A stretch of DNA of 64,000 nt from Sphingobacteriales bacterium 44-15 (GTDB lineage Bacteria; Bacteroidota; Bacteroidia; Chitinophagales; Chitinophagaceae): assembly GCA_001899685.1 (NCBI GenBank), contig MKWG01000002.1, positions 353,953 to 417,952 on the forward strand, read 5' to 3'. Shown here in pieces: positions 54,265-62,284 of the stretch (position 1 is the first letter of the stretch; each line of letters starts with the position of its first letter). The position numbers and the translations under genes are program-made. The notes beneath the pieces were generated by a model, which saw nothing but the letters and a program-made list of their open reading frames with translations, did no database searches and was not told where the DNA came from.

Positions 54265-54852
54265 ATGAAGCTTTATTTCCTGCTATCCATAATATGGATG
54301 GGTGCCATACTATCCGGCTGCAAACCGGGAACTACTCCGGTGGCAGGATCAGGGCAGGACACATCCATTGTGCACAAGGAATATTACCCTATCACCGGGT
54401 ATATCAAAAGCCAGTTGCGTTGGCTGGACTCCGTTCCGCTTGCTGTAATAAAATATACAACCATAAATCTTCGTACCGATACTTCTATTATTGAAAAAAA
54501 AGATTTCAATGCAATAGCCGAACAGCTTTTTTTGCCTGATATAAGCGTATTGCCCCTGAAAGAGCAATATGATGAGGTTTCTTTTATAGATGCATCGCTT
54601 GGCACTATTTCACTCACTTACGCAGCAAGGAACGATACTGCATTGGTAAGAAAGGCAGATGTATTGCTCAACCAGACCAATACTGCGGTCAGCACCATTT
54701 ATATTGAAAAAGCATCACAGCTATCTGGCAGTACGGTTACCCAAAAAATATTATGGACTGCAAATAAAAGCTGCCTTGTCACGACTATCACTCAGAAAAC
54801 CGGTACACCTGAAAGGGTAACAGAAGAAAGATATGTGTGGGATGACCGGTAA
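54265..54852 (+). CDS. Hypothetical lipoprotein downstream of the sigma/barrel pair
   Basis: 195 residues with a lipobox ILSGC (Cys19). The mature part begins KPGTTPVAG and continues with a TINLRTDTSIIEKKDFNAIA segment and a C-terminal beta stretch (KILWTANKSCLVTTITQKTG). No family is recognised. It lies 90 bp after the barrel gene on the same strand and probably belongs to the sigma-linked set, forming an outer-membrane complex; that is inference. Confidence 0.7.
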   Translation: MKLYFLLSIIWMGAILSGCKPGTTPVAGSGQDTSIVHKEYYPITGYIKSQLRWLDSVPLAVIKYTTINLRTDTSIIEKKDFNAIAEQLFLPDISVLPLKEQYDEVSFIDASLGTISLTYAARNDTALVRKADVLLNQTNTAVSTIYIEKASQLSGSTVTQKILWTANKSCLVTTITQKTGTPERVTEERYVWDDR

Positions 54853-55146
54853 CAGAGAACTCCCGCGCAAAATAATAATTTGATACTTTGCAAAGTACCA
54901 TAGCCATGGTTTTTCTTGTTGTTTTACGATCATAGTAGCCTCGCAAAAATTTTCATCGTTTATAGATTATTCGCTGTATGTGGGATAGTCTTTCCCAATT
55001 CTATTCATGATAATAACCTTTAATACACCAGGTTTACATACCAAATCTGTTTCCATAAACTATCTTAACCGTGTTCTATGTGCCAGCACATCAAATTGTT
55101 AATTGGCCGGTCGTCAGCATACATCGCCTGTTTTGTTGAATTCAGT
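54853..55146. other. Gene-free gap before uvrC
   Basis: No coding or structured RNA is evident. TACTTTGCAAAGTA (54884-54897) is a perfect 14-base palindrome that could be a regulator site for either side. The uvrC promoter lies at the right edge. Confidence 0.3.
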
Positions 55147-55154
55147 TAATTTTG
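55147..55154 (+). promoter_or_regulatory. Candidate -7 promoter element for uvrC
   Basis: TAATTTTG followed by TGC fits TAnnTTTG, 13 bases before the uvrC ATG at 55168. No TTTG is seen at the expected -33 distance. The leader would be very short. Confidence 0.45.
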
Positions 55155-55167
55155 TGCTGAACGTATT

Positions 55168-56982
55168 ATGACTTCAGAAGACTTTCAGCAAATAGCCAAT
55201 ACCATACCTTCACAGCCTGGTATCTACAAGTATTATAATGAAAAGAGTGAGCTGCTGTATGTAGGCAAGGCTAAGAACCTCCGGAAAAGGGTCAGCTCAT
55301 ACTTCAATAAAGGATTTACTAATTACAAGACCCACGAGCTTGTACAGCGCATCCGCCATATTGAGTTCACTATCGTCAATTCTGAGCAGGATGCTTTCCT
55401 GCTGGAAAATAACCTGATCAAGCAATTTCAGCCAAAATATAATATCAATCTTAAAGATGATAAAAGCTATCCTTATATCGTCATTAAAAATGAAGATTTC
55501 CCAAGGATCTTTCTTACACGGCGAAAAATTGATGATGGCTCCGAATATTTGGGACCGTTCACTTCTGTAGGTAAAGTAAGGGAACTGCTTGATTTTATCC
55601 GGCAAAACATACCTCTCCGCACCTGCAAGCTTAACCTTACTCCCCAGAACATCCGGAAAAAGAAATTTAAAGTTTGCCTGGAATATCATCTTGGCAATTG
55701 CAAAGGCCCATGCGAAGGTTTGCAAACCGCAGAAGATTACCGGGAGGGACTTTTGCAGATCAAGAATCTTTTAAAAGGCAACCTGTCGCCTGTGCTCAGC
55801 AGCTTCAGGGAGACCATGAAAACGCTTGCAGAAAATATGGAGTTTGAAAAAGCGGAAATACTTAAGAAGAAGATTGAACACCTGCAGGAATACCGCGCCA
55901 AATCCTCCATTATCAACAGCAATCTTGGCGATATAGATGTCTTTTCCATTTTGCAGGAAGGAGATATTGCCTATGTGAATTACCTGATGGTTCAAAATGG
56001 CATGATCGTCCAGACGCATACCCTTACTTTTGAAAAAAAGCTGGAAGAACCCGCCGAAGAAATAATGGCGTTTGCCATAGCAACCATCCGGGAAACATTC
56101 AACAGCAGCGCCAAAGAGCTTGTGCTACCTTTTCCTGTTCATTTTCCGCAATCTGATATATCAGTAACTATCCCCAAAGCCGGGGACAAGAAAAAACTCC
56201 TGGAGCTTTCTGAAAAGAATGTCAACTATTTCAAAGAAGAGCTGAGAAAACGGAAAATGCTGCAACTGGACGGAAAATCTGCAGCAGAAAAAGAAAAAGT
56301 GCTGGATCAGTTGCAGAACGACCTCAACCTTGCAGAAAGACCGGTACATATAGAATGCTTTGACAATTCTAATTTCCAGGGCAGCTTCCCGGTATCGGCT
56401 ATGGTGTGCTTTAAAATGGGAGTTCCCAGCAAAAATGATTACCGGCATTTTAATGTGAAAACTGTTGAGGGGATAAATGATTTTGCGACAATGAAAGAAG
56501 CGGTATTTCGCAGGTATAAAAGATTATCAGCGGAAGAAAAGCCATTACCGCAGCTCGTAATTATTGACGGGGGTAAAGGTCAGCTCGGGGCTGCTATTGA
56601 AGCCATACATGAACTTGGTCTTGAGGGTAAGATGACGCTTGTCGGGCTTGCAAAGAACGAAGAAGAGATTTTCTTCAGCGGCGATAAGCAATCTGTAAAG
56701 CTTCCCTGGGATAGCGACAGCCTGAAACTGCTAAGACAGATCAGGGATGAAGTGCACCGTTTCGGTATCACTTTTCACCGCCAAAAAAGAAGCAAAGGGA
56801 CTTTCAAAAATGAACTGGAAGCGATTCCCGGCATTGGAAGAGCAACAGTAGATATATTATTAAAAGAGTTTAAATCCATAAAGAAGATCCGGTCATTGCC
56901 CGAAGAAGCTATCACGAAAATAGTGGGACAATCAAAAGCGAAGATCCTGCAGGCTTATTTCAGCGGACATCCCGCTAATTGA
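55168..56982 (+). CDS. uvrC: Excinuclease ABC subunit C
   Basis: 604 residues, the usual length. UvrC makes both cuts in nucleotide excision repair. Seen: the GIY-YIG domain (GIYKYYNEKSELLYVGKAKN, about 18-90), a four-cysteine region ending CLEYHLGNCKGPCEGL, the UVR coiled coil (about 200-240: ENMEFEKAEILKKKIEHL), the RNase H-like domain with ECFDNSNFQGS (about 394) and a C-terminal helix-hairpin-helix pair (AIPGIGRATVDILLKEFKSI). All catalytic features appear intact. It faces the gld genes, with terminators in between. Confidence 0.95.
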   Translation: MTSEDFQQIANTIPSQPGIYKYYNEKSELLYVGKAKNLRKRVSSYFNKGFTNYKTHELVQRIRHIEFTIVNSEQDAFLLENNLIKQFQPKYNINLKDDKSYPYIVIKNEDFPRIFLTRRKIDDGSEYLGPFTSVGKVRELLDFIRQNIPLRTCKLNLTPQNIRKKKFKVCLEYHLGNCKGPCEGLQTAEDYREGLLQIKNLLKGNLSPVLSSFRETMKTLAENMEFEKAEILKKKIEHLQEYRAKSSIINSNLGDIDVFSILQEGDIAYVNYLMVQNGMIVQTHTLTFEKKLEEPAEEIMAFAIATIRETFNSSAKELVLPFPVHFPQSDISVTIPKAGDKKKLLELSEKNVNYFKEELRKRKMLQLDGKSAAEKEKVLDQLQNDLNLAERPVHIECFDNSNFQGSFPVSAMVCFKMGVPSKNDYRHFNVKTVEGINDFATMKEAVFRRYKRLSAEEKPLPQLVIIDGGKGQLGAAIEAIHELGLEGKMTLVGLAKNEEEIFFSGDKQSVKLPWDSDSLKLLRQIRDEVHRFGITFHRQKRSKGTFKNELEAIPGIGRATVDILLKEFKSIKKIRSLPEEAITKIVGQSKAKILQAYFSGHPAN

Positions 56983-57000
56983 CAGTTGCACGCATTACAA

Positions 57001-57038
57001 AAAAAAGGGGCCAGGATAGATATCCAGCCCCGTTTTTA
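57001..57038. terminator. Terminator after uvrC
   Basis: GGGGC (57007-57011) pairs with GCCCC (57027-57031) and GGATA with TATCC inside; T5 follows (57033-57037) and A6 precedes, so it can work on both strands. Confidence 0.7.
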
Positions 57039-57145
57039 AAATCCAATATCCTATGAAAAACCGGGGTAAAGATAGTATAGGCACACCATATAGCAATACC
57101 TGAATGTGGGTATTTTTGACGGCTGACCATCCTGCATATTGCAGC

Positions 57146-57179
57146 AAAAAAAAGAGCAGCGATCGCTCACTGCTCTTTC
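57146..57179 (-). terminator. Terminator of the gld transcript
   Basis: AAAGAGCAG (57151-57159) and CTGCTCTTT (57170-57178) form a 9-bp stem; on the minus strand it is followed by a run of eight T. It lies 20 bp beyond the gldN stop. Confidence 0.8.
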
Positions 57180-57199
57180 TATATTAATAAAATATAAAC

Positions 57200-58249
57200 T
57201 TAATATGACCAGAGATCCTGCTCGTAGTTGAAGATCTTGTCTTTAATATTTTCCCCTTCCAGCAACATCAGTATGTTATTATTTGGATATTGCTGTTTAA
57301 GGTATAAATCGTATGGGTTTTCTAAAGTAGATTTCACCACATAACTACCGAAGAAGCGGCTTTCAAACAATTCTTCCCAGCTCATCCTTGCCCCAAAGTT
57401 TTTGCCATTATATACTTCATACTTGGCAAGCGCCGGGCGCATATCAGGATAATAAACCCAGAAGATAGGAGCCGAACCGATTGGAGTGCCGGTAACTTTA
57501 TCAAAATAGGTCTTTACCGGGGCAATACCAAGGATCCTTACATACATCCTGCTGGATTCCTTATCAAATACCCATTCTTCTTTTATCCTGAATTTAGTAA
57601 TAGCATCCATATTGAACTCTTCACATATTACAGACTCCTTCATAATACCTTTAGACAAAGTAGGATCTTTTTCCAGGTCGGGCACCATTACCGTATCGCA
57701 GGAGCCGGCAAGCTTGGCACCTATCTGCTCGAGCGTCATTGGTGTGGTAAACCTGTCGTCAACAGACGCATCAAAAGCTGTTACTTCACCACTTTTAATA
57801 GTGTTCAGTAAAATAGCGATGAAACGCTGGTTACCGTTATCCTCATCGGCCGTATACCGGAAAGGCAGATTGATCTTTTCCCTGATATCAATCTCTCTCC
57901 ACACTTTTTCCCTGTAGATGGCATCATCTTCGCGGATATTCTCGTAAGGCAATGGCGTACGATCCTTCACCAGGTTCATCTCTATCGCATTGTCGTTGCG
58001 AAGCGACTTTCGTATGGTATCCATTTTAATAGGATCCTTGGGCGCGGCTTTCACCACCAGGGTATCCTGCTTGGCTACATTAAGGTTTTCGTCTGCCACG
58101 TTAGCCTGCGTCTTTTTGGTAGTGGCTTTCTTTTTAGCTGTGGTAGTGGTCTTCCTTGTGCTCTTTTTTCTTGTCTGAGCATCCGACACACTCACTGCCA
58201 TTCCAAAAGCAGCTACCAGTAAAGCATATTTCGCGAATTTCCATTTCAT
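57200..58249 (-). CDS. gldN: Gliding motility / type IX secretion protein GldN
   Basis: 349 residues. A signal peptide (about 1-25, ending VSDAQ) is followed by a Lys/Thr-rich region (TRKKSTRKTTTTAKKKATTK) typical of several GldN/PorN proteins, then the family core (DAIYREKVWREIDIREKINL, PIFWVYYPDMRPALAKYEVY, SWEELFESRFFGSYVVKST). GldN/PorN is a periplasmic partner of the GldK ring. ATG 58249 is taken, since the TTG at 58255 would weaken the signal. It is the last gene of gldKLMN, 36 bp past gldM. Confidence 0.93.
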   Translation of the reverse strand: MKWKFAKYALLVAAFGMAVSVSDAQTRKKSTRKTTTTAKKKATTKKTQANVADENLNVAKQDTLVVKAAPKDPIKMDTIRKSLRNDNAIEMNLVKDRTPLPYENIREDDAIYREKVWREIDIREKINLPFRYTADEDNGNQRFIAILLNTIKSGEVTAFDASVDDRFTTPMTLEQIGAKLAGSCDTVMVPDLEKDPTLSKGIMKESVICEEFNMDAITKFRIKEEWVFDKESSRMYVRILGIAPVKTYFDKVTGTPIGSAPIFWVYYPDMRPALAKYEVYNGKNFGARMSWEELFESRFFGSYVVKSTLENPYDLYLKQQYPNNNILMLLEGENIKDKIFNYEQDLWSY

Positions 58250-58291
58250 GGTCAAAAGTGTTTGTATCTAAACAGAAAGGTATAAAAACTT

Positions 58292-59815
58292 TTATCTTAA
58301 GATATACGACAACGGTCTCAATGTAATGGTTCTTCCATCAGGTCCGCGCGCTTTGATATTATCTATATAAACGCCTTTTCCGGGCTTCAGATTGCTTACT
58401 ACGGTAGCGGCATTACCCGTCCAGCGTGCGCCATTGTTGGCAATCGGATTATAATCTGCAGCGCCCAGGTCAGCAATAGTATAACTCAATACTTCGTACA
58501 GTGCTTCGAATTCAGAATTCTGTAATACTGCCCTTACACCACCCATTGCTTTGAACTGTGCAGAAGATACCTGCCCCATCTCAAGGTTACCTACCATTGC
58601 TGTAGGCGGAGGCAGTTGTTTCACACGGAAAGATACTTTACCGGCAGGCTTACCGTCTACTATTACACTAACATCAGCGGTACCGGGTTCTTTTGGTTTA
58701 GCAATGTATTTGCTGCCACCGGCTTTGCTGACACTACCGTTATTGATAGAAGCGCTAACTTTTTCACTTCCTGCACCTGCAGTGATGGTCAATGGGTTCT
58801 CCACACCAATGTACAGTACATTCATTTTATCAGCCATTACCGCAACACCGGAAGGCTGTCCTACTGTATAATCAATAGTTTTAGTGATCGTTTTCTCTTC
58901 GCCGGTGTTAGGATCAGGATATTTCACATCCACTTTCACACTATGTGCTCCGGAACCGCCGGCAGGCATCTTAAGTTCCGCTACACCATTTTCACCAACA
59001 GGAACGGGGCTCCCATTCACAAACACCTTAGGCTTAACGCTTGCATTGAATGCTCCCAAACCAGCTTTTAATTCGAGGTTTTCCCCGGGCATCAGGTATG
59101 TGGAGTTTGTTCCAACCATCGGCTCAAACTTATCATAGATAACTTTTACATCGCCGATCTTTTTGAAGCAGAAAGAAGCCACTTTATTTTCGGTATTCTT
59201 CACATCGTTCTGGAACTTACTAAGGATGGTAAGCGCAGCAATAGTGGGCGTCATGTGAAAATAAGCGTCTGTCCAGCTCTGGTTGGTATTACCGGCTTCA
59301 GAAACCGGCTTTTCCAGGTTGATAGGAAGACTGTGGTCAAATTCTTTTGCAATTTCCGGATCTATAGCCAGCACATCTTTTTTGTACTGATCCAAAGCGG
59401 TGCGAAGCTTTTCACCTTCTCCGTTGGTAGCCATCAACCTTGTAGCGGCATCCAGGTTCTCCACCTTAAAAGTAGTATCGCCTTTTTCAGGATTATAGCC
59501 GCTTTCTCTTTTAAGCTTATCCTTCAGATCGTCAATATAAGAGGACATCTTAGAGGACAGCTCTTTTATCTGATCAGCCTTAGGTTTCCATATTGCCGCT
59601 TTTTCACGGGTTTTGGGATCTTCAAGGCTGCTCTGAAATGCTGTATATATTTCGCCTGAGGCCGCCGAAAGCGTGCCATTGGATTTATCCAGGCTGTTAT
59701 TTACTGTTTTGAAGGCATTGATAATTTCAGCAGACACATTCAGTGCAAGCAAGGCTGTAAGCACCAAATACATCATGTTGATCATCTTCTGCCGTGGCTC
59801 TTTAGGTAGTGCCAT
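58292..59815 (-). CDS. gldM: Gliding motility / type IX secretion motor protein GldM
   Basis: 507 residues. MALPKEPRQKMINMMYLVLT starts the short cytoplasmic tail and the single TM helix (about 12-32), which joins GldL helices to form the proton-driven motor. The long periplasmic part contains the four elongated domains, including GMNSTYLMPGE-like GTNSTYLMPGENLELKAGLG, and ends in TITLRPLSYILR. Length is normal. It lies 78 bp after gldL. Confidence 0.95.
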   Translation of the reverse strand: MALPKEPRQKMINMMYLVLTALLALNVSAEIINAFKTVNNSLDKSNGTLSAASGEIYTAFQSSLEDPKTREKAAIWKPKADQIKELSSKMSSYIDDLKDKLKRESGYNPEKGDTTFKVENLDAATRLMATNGEGEKLRTALDQYKKDVLAIDPEIAKEFDHSLPINLEKPVSEAGNTNQSWTDAYFHMTPTIAALTILSKFQNDVKNTENKVASFCFKKIGDVKVIYDKFEPMVGTNSTYLMPGENLELKAGLGAFNASVKPKVFVNGSPVPVGENGVAELKMPAGGSGAHSVKVDVKYPDPNTGEEKTITKTIDYTVGQPSGVAVMADKMNVLYIGVENPLTITAGAGSEKVSASINNGSVSKAGGSKYIAKPKEPGTADVSVIVDGKPAGKVSFRVKQLPPPTAMVGNLEMGQVSSAQFKAMGGVRAVLQNSEFEALYEVLSYTIADLGAADYNPIANNGARWTGNAATVVSNLKPGKGVYIDNIKARGPDGRTITLRPLSYILR

Positions 59816-59893
59816 GATTTTTCAGGATTTATTAATTACGAATTAAGGGTTAATAAAAATATGGATCAGCAAAAGTGATCCATTGTTTAAAAA

Positions 59894-60658
59894 TTACCTG
59901 CCCTGCATTGCAGCCAGCATATTACCATATACATTGTTAAGACTGCCCAGGTTCTTAGCCAGCAGGCTGATCTGTTCCTGGGTTTTCTTAGCGTCTTCCA
60001 CGCTGCCCTGCATAGTCTGTGAAGCCTGTACAAGATTGCTGTAAAAGCCGTTCATAGCCTTCAAATGGTTGTTGGTATCCTGCAATTCCAATTCGTAAAT
60101 AGTATTTAAAGATGATAAGTTCTTTGTAAGCGTCTGTACCTGGTTGTGAAACTCTTTGGTAGACCCTGCGGCTTCATTAAAAGCCTTAGCAGTAGTGGCA
60201 GCTCCCAGGTAAGCATCCTTAACCTGCTCAAGCGCCTGTGTAGCGGCTTTGGTTTTAGTAGTATAGTCGCCGGTAGCGGCAGTAATATCAGCAATATCAG
60301 ACATCTTCTCTACTGTCAGTCCAAATTTGCTGAAGTTTTCGCTCAGGCGCTGAAGATTGGCAGGGTTGATAGCAGCATCCTGCAGCATTTTATCCATAGA
60401 AGCCAGTGCGGGATTCCCTCCGGAAACACCGGTACTTCCTTTCAGAGATTCAGCGATTTCCTTCATTTCACCACCGGGAGGGGGTAAAAATGCATAAACC
60501 AAAAATATAACGGCTTCAGTTAAAAGACCAACTGTAAGCATCATATCGGCGATAGGCTTATGAAGGATTTTAGCCCATGCTCCAAAAATAACGACTGCTG
60601 CGCCCACGCACACAAATACGTTAACTAATTTTTCGGTTGTTTTGTTTGTGCCTGCCAT
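59894..60658 (-). CDS. gldL: Gliding motility / type IX secretion motor protein GldL
   Basis: 254 residues. Two TM helices at the N terminus (about 10-27 and 36-56: VNVFVCVGAAVVIFGAWAKI, MMLTVGLLTEAVIFLVYAFL) contain the conserved Glu expected for proton translocation (in TEAVIF), followed by PPPGGEM and a cytoplasmic coiled-coil tail (SSLNTIYELELQDTNNHLKA). Forms the motor with GldM. It is 183 bp after gldK, a larger gap than the others. Confidence 0.95.
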   Translation of the reverse strand: MAGTNKTTEKLVNVFVCVGAAVVIFGAWAKILHKPIADMMLTVGLLTEAVIFLVYAFLPPPGGEMKEIAESLKGSTGVSGGNPALASMDKMLQDAAINPANLQRLSENFSKFGLTVEKMSDIADITAATGDYTTKTKAATQALEQVKDAYLGAATTAKAFNEAAGSTKEFHNQVQTLTKNLSSLNTIYELELQDTNNHLKAMNGFYSNLVQASQTMQGSVEDAKKTQEQISLLAKNLGSLNNVYGNMLAAMQGR

Positions 60659-60841
60659 AAAAAGAGAATTTTTGTTTTTTAAAGGGTTTTTCTGTTTTTA
60701 GATTTCAAAAGGTAATGATCATACTATGCCAAGTGAATGACTTTACAAAGCATAATAAGTTTAGATTAGATATTTAATCAATAATATTTTCAGTTCAATG
60801 TGTGCTTAAAGCCAGCGGTTGGTTTGGTTGCAGGTAAAGCA

Positions 60842-62125
60842 TTATCTGCTGCTCTTGCCGGATGGCGGAAGATCAATAACACATCTGAAGCCGATGTATG
60901 ATTTTGCCGTATCCTGGTACTCATAAGTACGTGTGCTGGTTTGTAAGAAATATCCAACGTCTTTCCAGCTACCGCCACGGATCACCTTACGTTTCATACG
61001 CGGAGGATCACTGTCTTTGGCGTTCCAGCGAATATCAGGGTTCATATCATGCTGGAAGTTATATGCACCTTCATAATAGAAAGAGGAAGTCCATTCTGCA
61101 ACATTTCCCGCCATATTGTATAAGCCGAAATCATTAGGCCAGTATGCGTCTGCGCGCACAGGGTATAAACCTCCGTCTTCTGCATAGTTACCACGCCCGG
61201 GCTTAAAGTTAGCCAGCAAACATCCTTTTTTGTTTCTCAGATAATATCCACCCCAGGGGTACGGCGCCTGTGAACGACCGCCACGAGCTGCATATTCCCA
61301 TTCTGCTTCGGTAGGGAGCCTGAAATCAGATTCCTGTACTCTTCCCTGAGACTCAAGGAAAGCATTCAGGTATTTAGTTCTCCATTCGCAGAAAGCCACT
61401 GCCTGTTTCCAGTTCACACCCACAACAGGATAGTTGCCAAATGCAGGATGAGAAAAGTATCTTTTAGACATCGGCTCATTATAGGAGTAAGAGAAATCCC
61501 TGATCCAGACCAGAGTGTCAGGATAAATAGGCACTTCTACTTTATCAATAAAAGCTGAACGGGGTTTGGTGGCATTTTCTTTTCTTGCCGCATCCCTGTA
61601 CCTGAATGTTTCTGAATGATATACAAGTTTAGTGGCATCTAATTCCTTTCTGCCAAAAATCCTGTTATCAGGAGAAACGATCATGGCATCCAGTTGTTCA
61701 ACAGTTTTAGGATCACTCCATTTGATAGCCTGTATTTTTTTCCAGTCAAGGCTGTTACCATCTTTCGACTTATAACCCAGCTTTTCACCGGCTATGGAAT
61801 CCCTCACCCAGTTTACAAACTGGCGGTACTCATTGTTGGTTATTTCCGTTTCATCCATCCAGAAACCACTGATGGTAATTTGACGATTGCGTGCAGTGAA
61901 GGCATAATTAATATCTTCATCGCTGGGACCCATATGAAAGGTTCCCTGGGGTATATATACCATGCCGGGAGGCTTGGGGAGAATATATTTTCCTCCTGGC
62001 GCAACGCCATGTAACTGACCATCTTTGGGCAAGCCTTTAGAAGATTTCAACTTGCCGCAACTTGCAAACACTACGGCCATGAGCGCTATGACACCGATGT
62101 TGATGGAGAGGCTTTTCACTTTCAT
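60842..62125 (-). CDS. gldK: Gliding motility / type IX secretion lipoprotein GldK
   Basis: 427 residues. A lipoprotein signal with FASC (Cys23), then PGMVYIPQGTFHMGPSDEDI, a formylglycine-generating-enzyme-like (FGE-sulfatase) domain: DETEITNNEYRQFVNW, RLPTEAEWEYAARGG, YPWGGYYLRN, VRGGSWKD-like VIRGGSWKDVG and YIGFRCVID. GldK/PorK forms the periplasmic ring with GldN. Catalytic cysteines of true FGE are not expected to matter. First of the four gld genes; a -7 element lies upstream. Confidence 0.95.
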   Translation of the reverse strand: MKVKSLSINIGVIALMAVVFASCGKLKSSKGLPKDGQLHGVAPGGKYILPKPPGMVYIPQGTFHMGPSDEDINYAFTARNRQITISGFWMDETEITNNEYRQFVNWVRDSIAGEKLGYKSKDGNSLDWKKIQAIKWSDPKTVEQLDAMIVSPDNRIFGRKELDATKLVYHSETFRYRDAARKENATKPRSAFIDKVEVPIYPDTLVWIRDFSYSYNEPMSKRYFSHPAFGNYPVVGVNWKQAVAFCEWRTKYLNAFLESQGRVQESDFRLPTEAEWEYAARGGRSQAPYPWGGYYLRNKKGCLLANFKPGRGNYAEDGGLYPVRADAYWPNDFGLYNMAGNVAEWTSSFYYEGAYNFQHDMNPDIRWNAKDSDPPRMKRKVIRGGSWKDVGYFLQTSTRTYEYQDTAKSYIGFRCVIDLPPSGKSSR

Positions 62126-62150
62126 AAAAATAGCTTAAAGGGTATTTGGA

Positions 62151-62158
62151 CAAATATA
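62151..62158 (-). promoter_or_regulatory. Candidate -7 promoter element for gldK
   Basis: On the minus strand TATATTTG matches TAnnTTTG, 25 bases before the gldK ATG. The -33 TTTG is not clear. No comparable exact motif was found in the gldK-gldL gap, though it was not searched exhaustively. Confidence 0.45.
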
Positions 62159-62284
62159 GATGAAATATTAATTTAAATTTTCTGCCTTATAAATATTATA
62201 TATTTTTTAGCGTACCGGTAAAATCACCGGTTAACACAGGATATATAAACGGTTAGCCTCATAAGTTATTGTGCTTTTCTTTTT

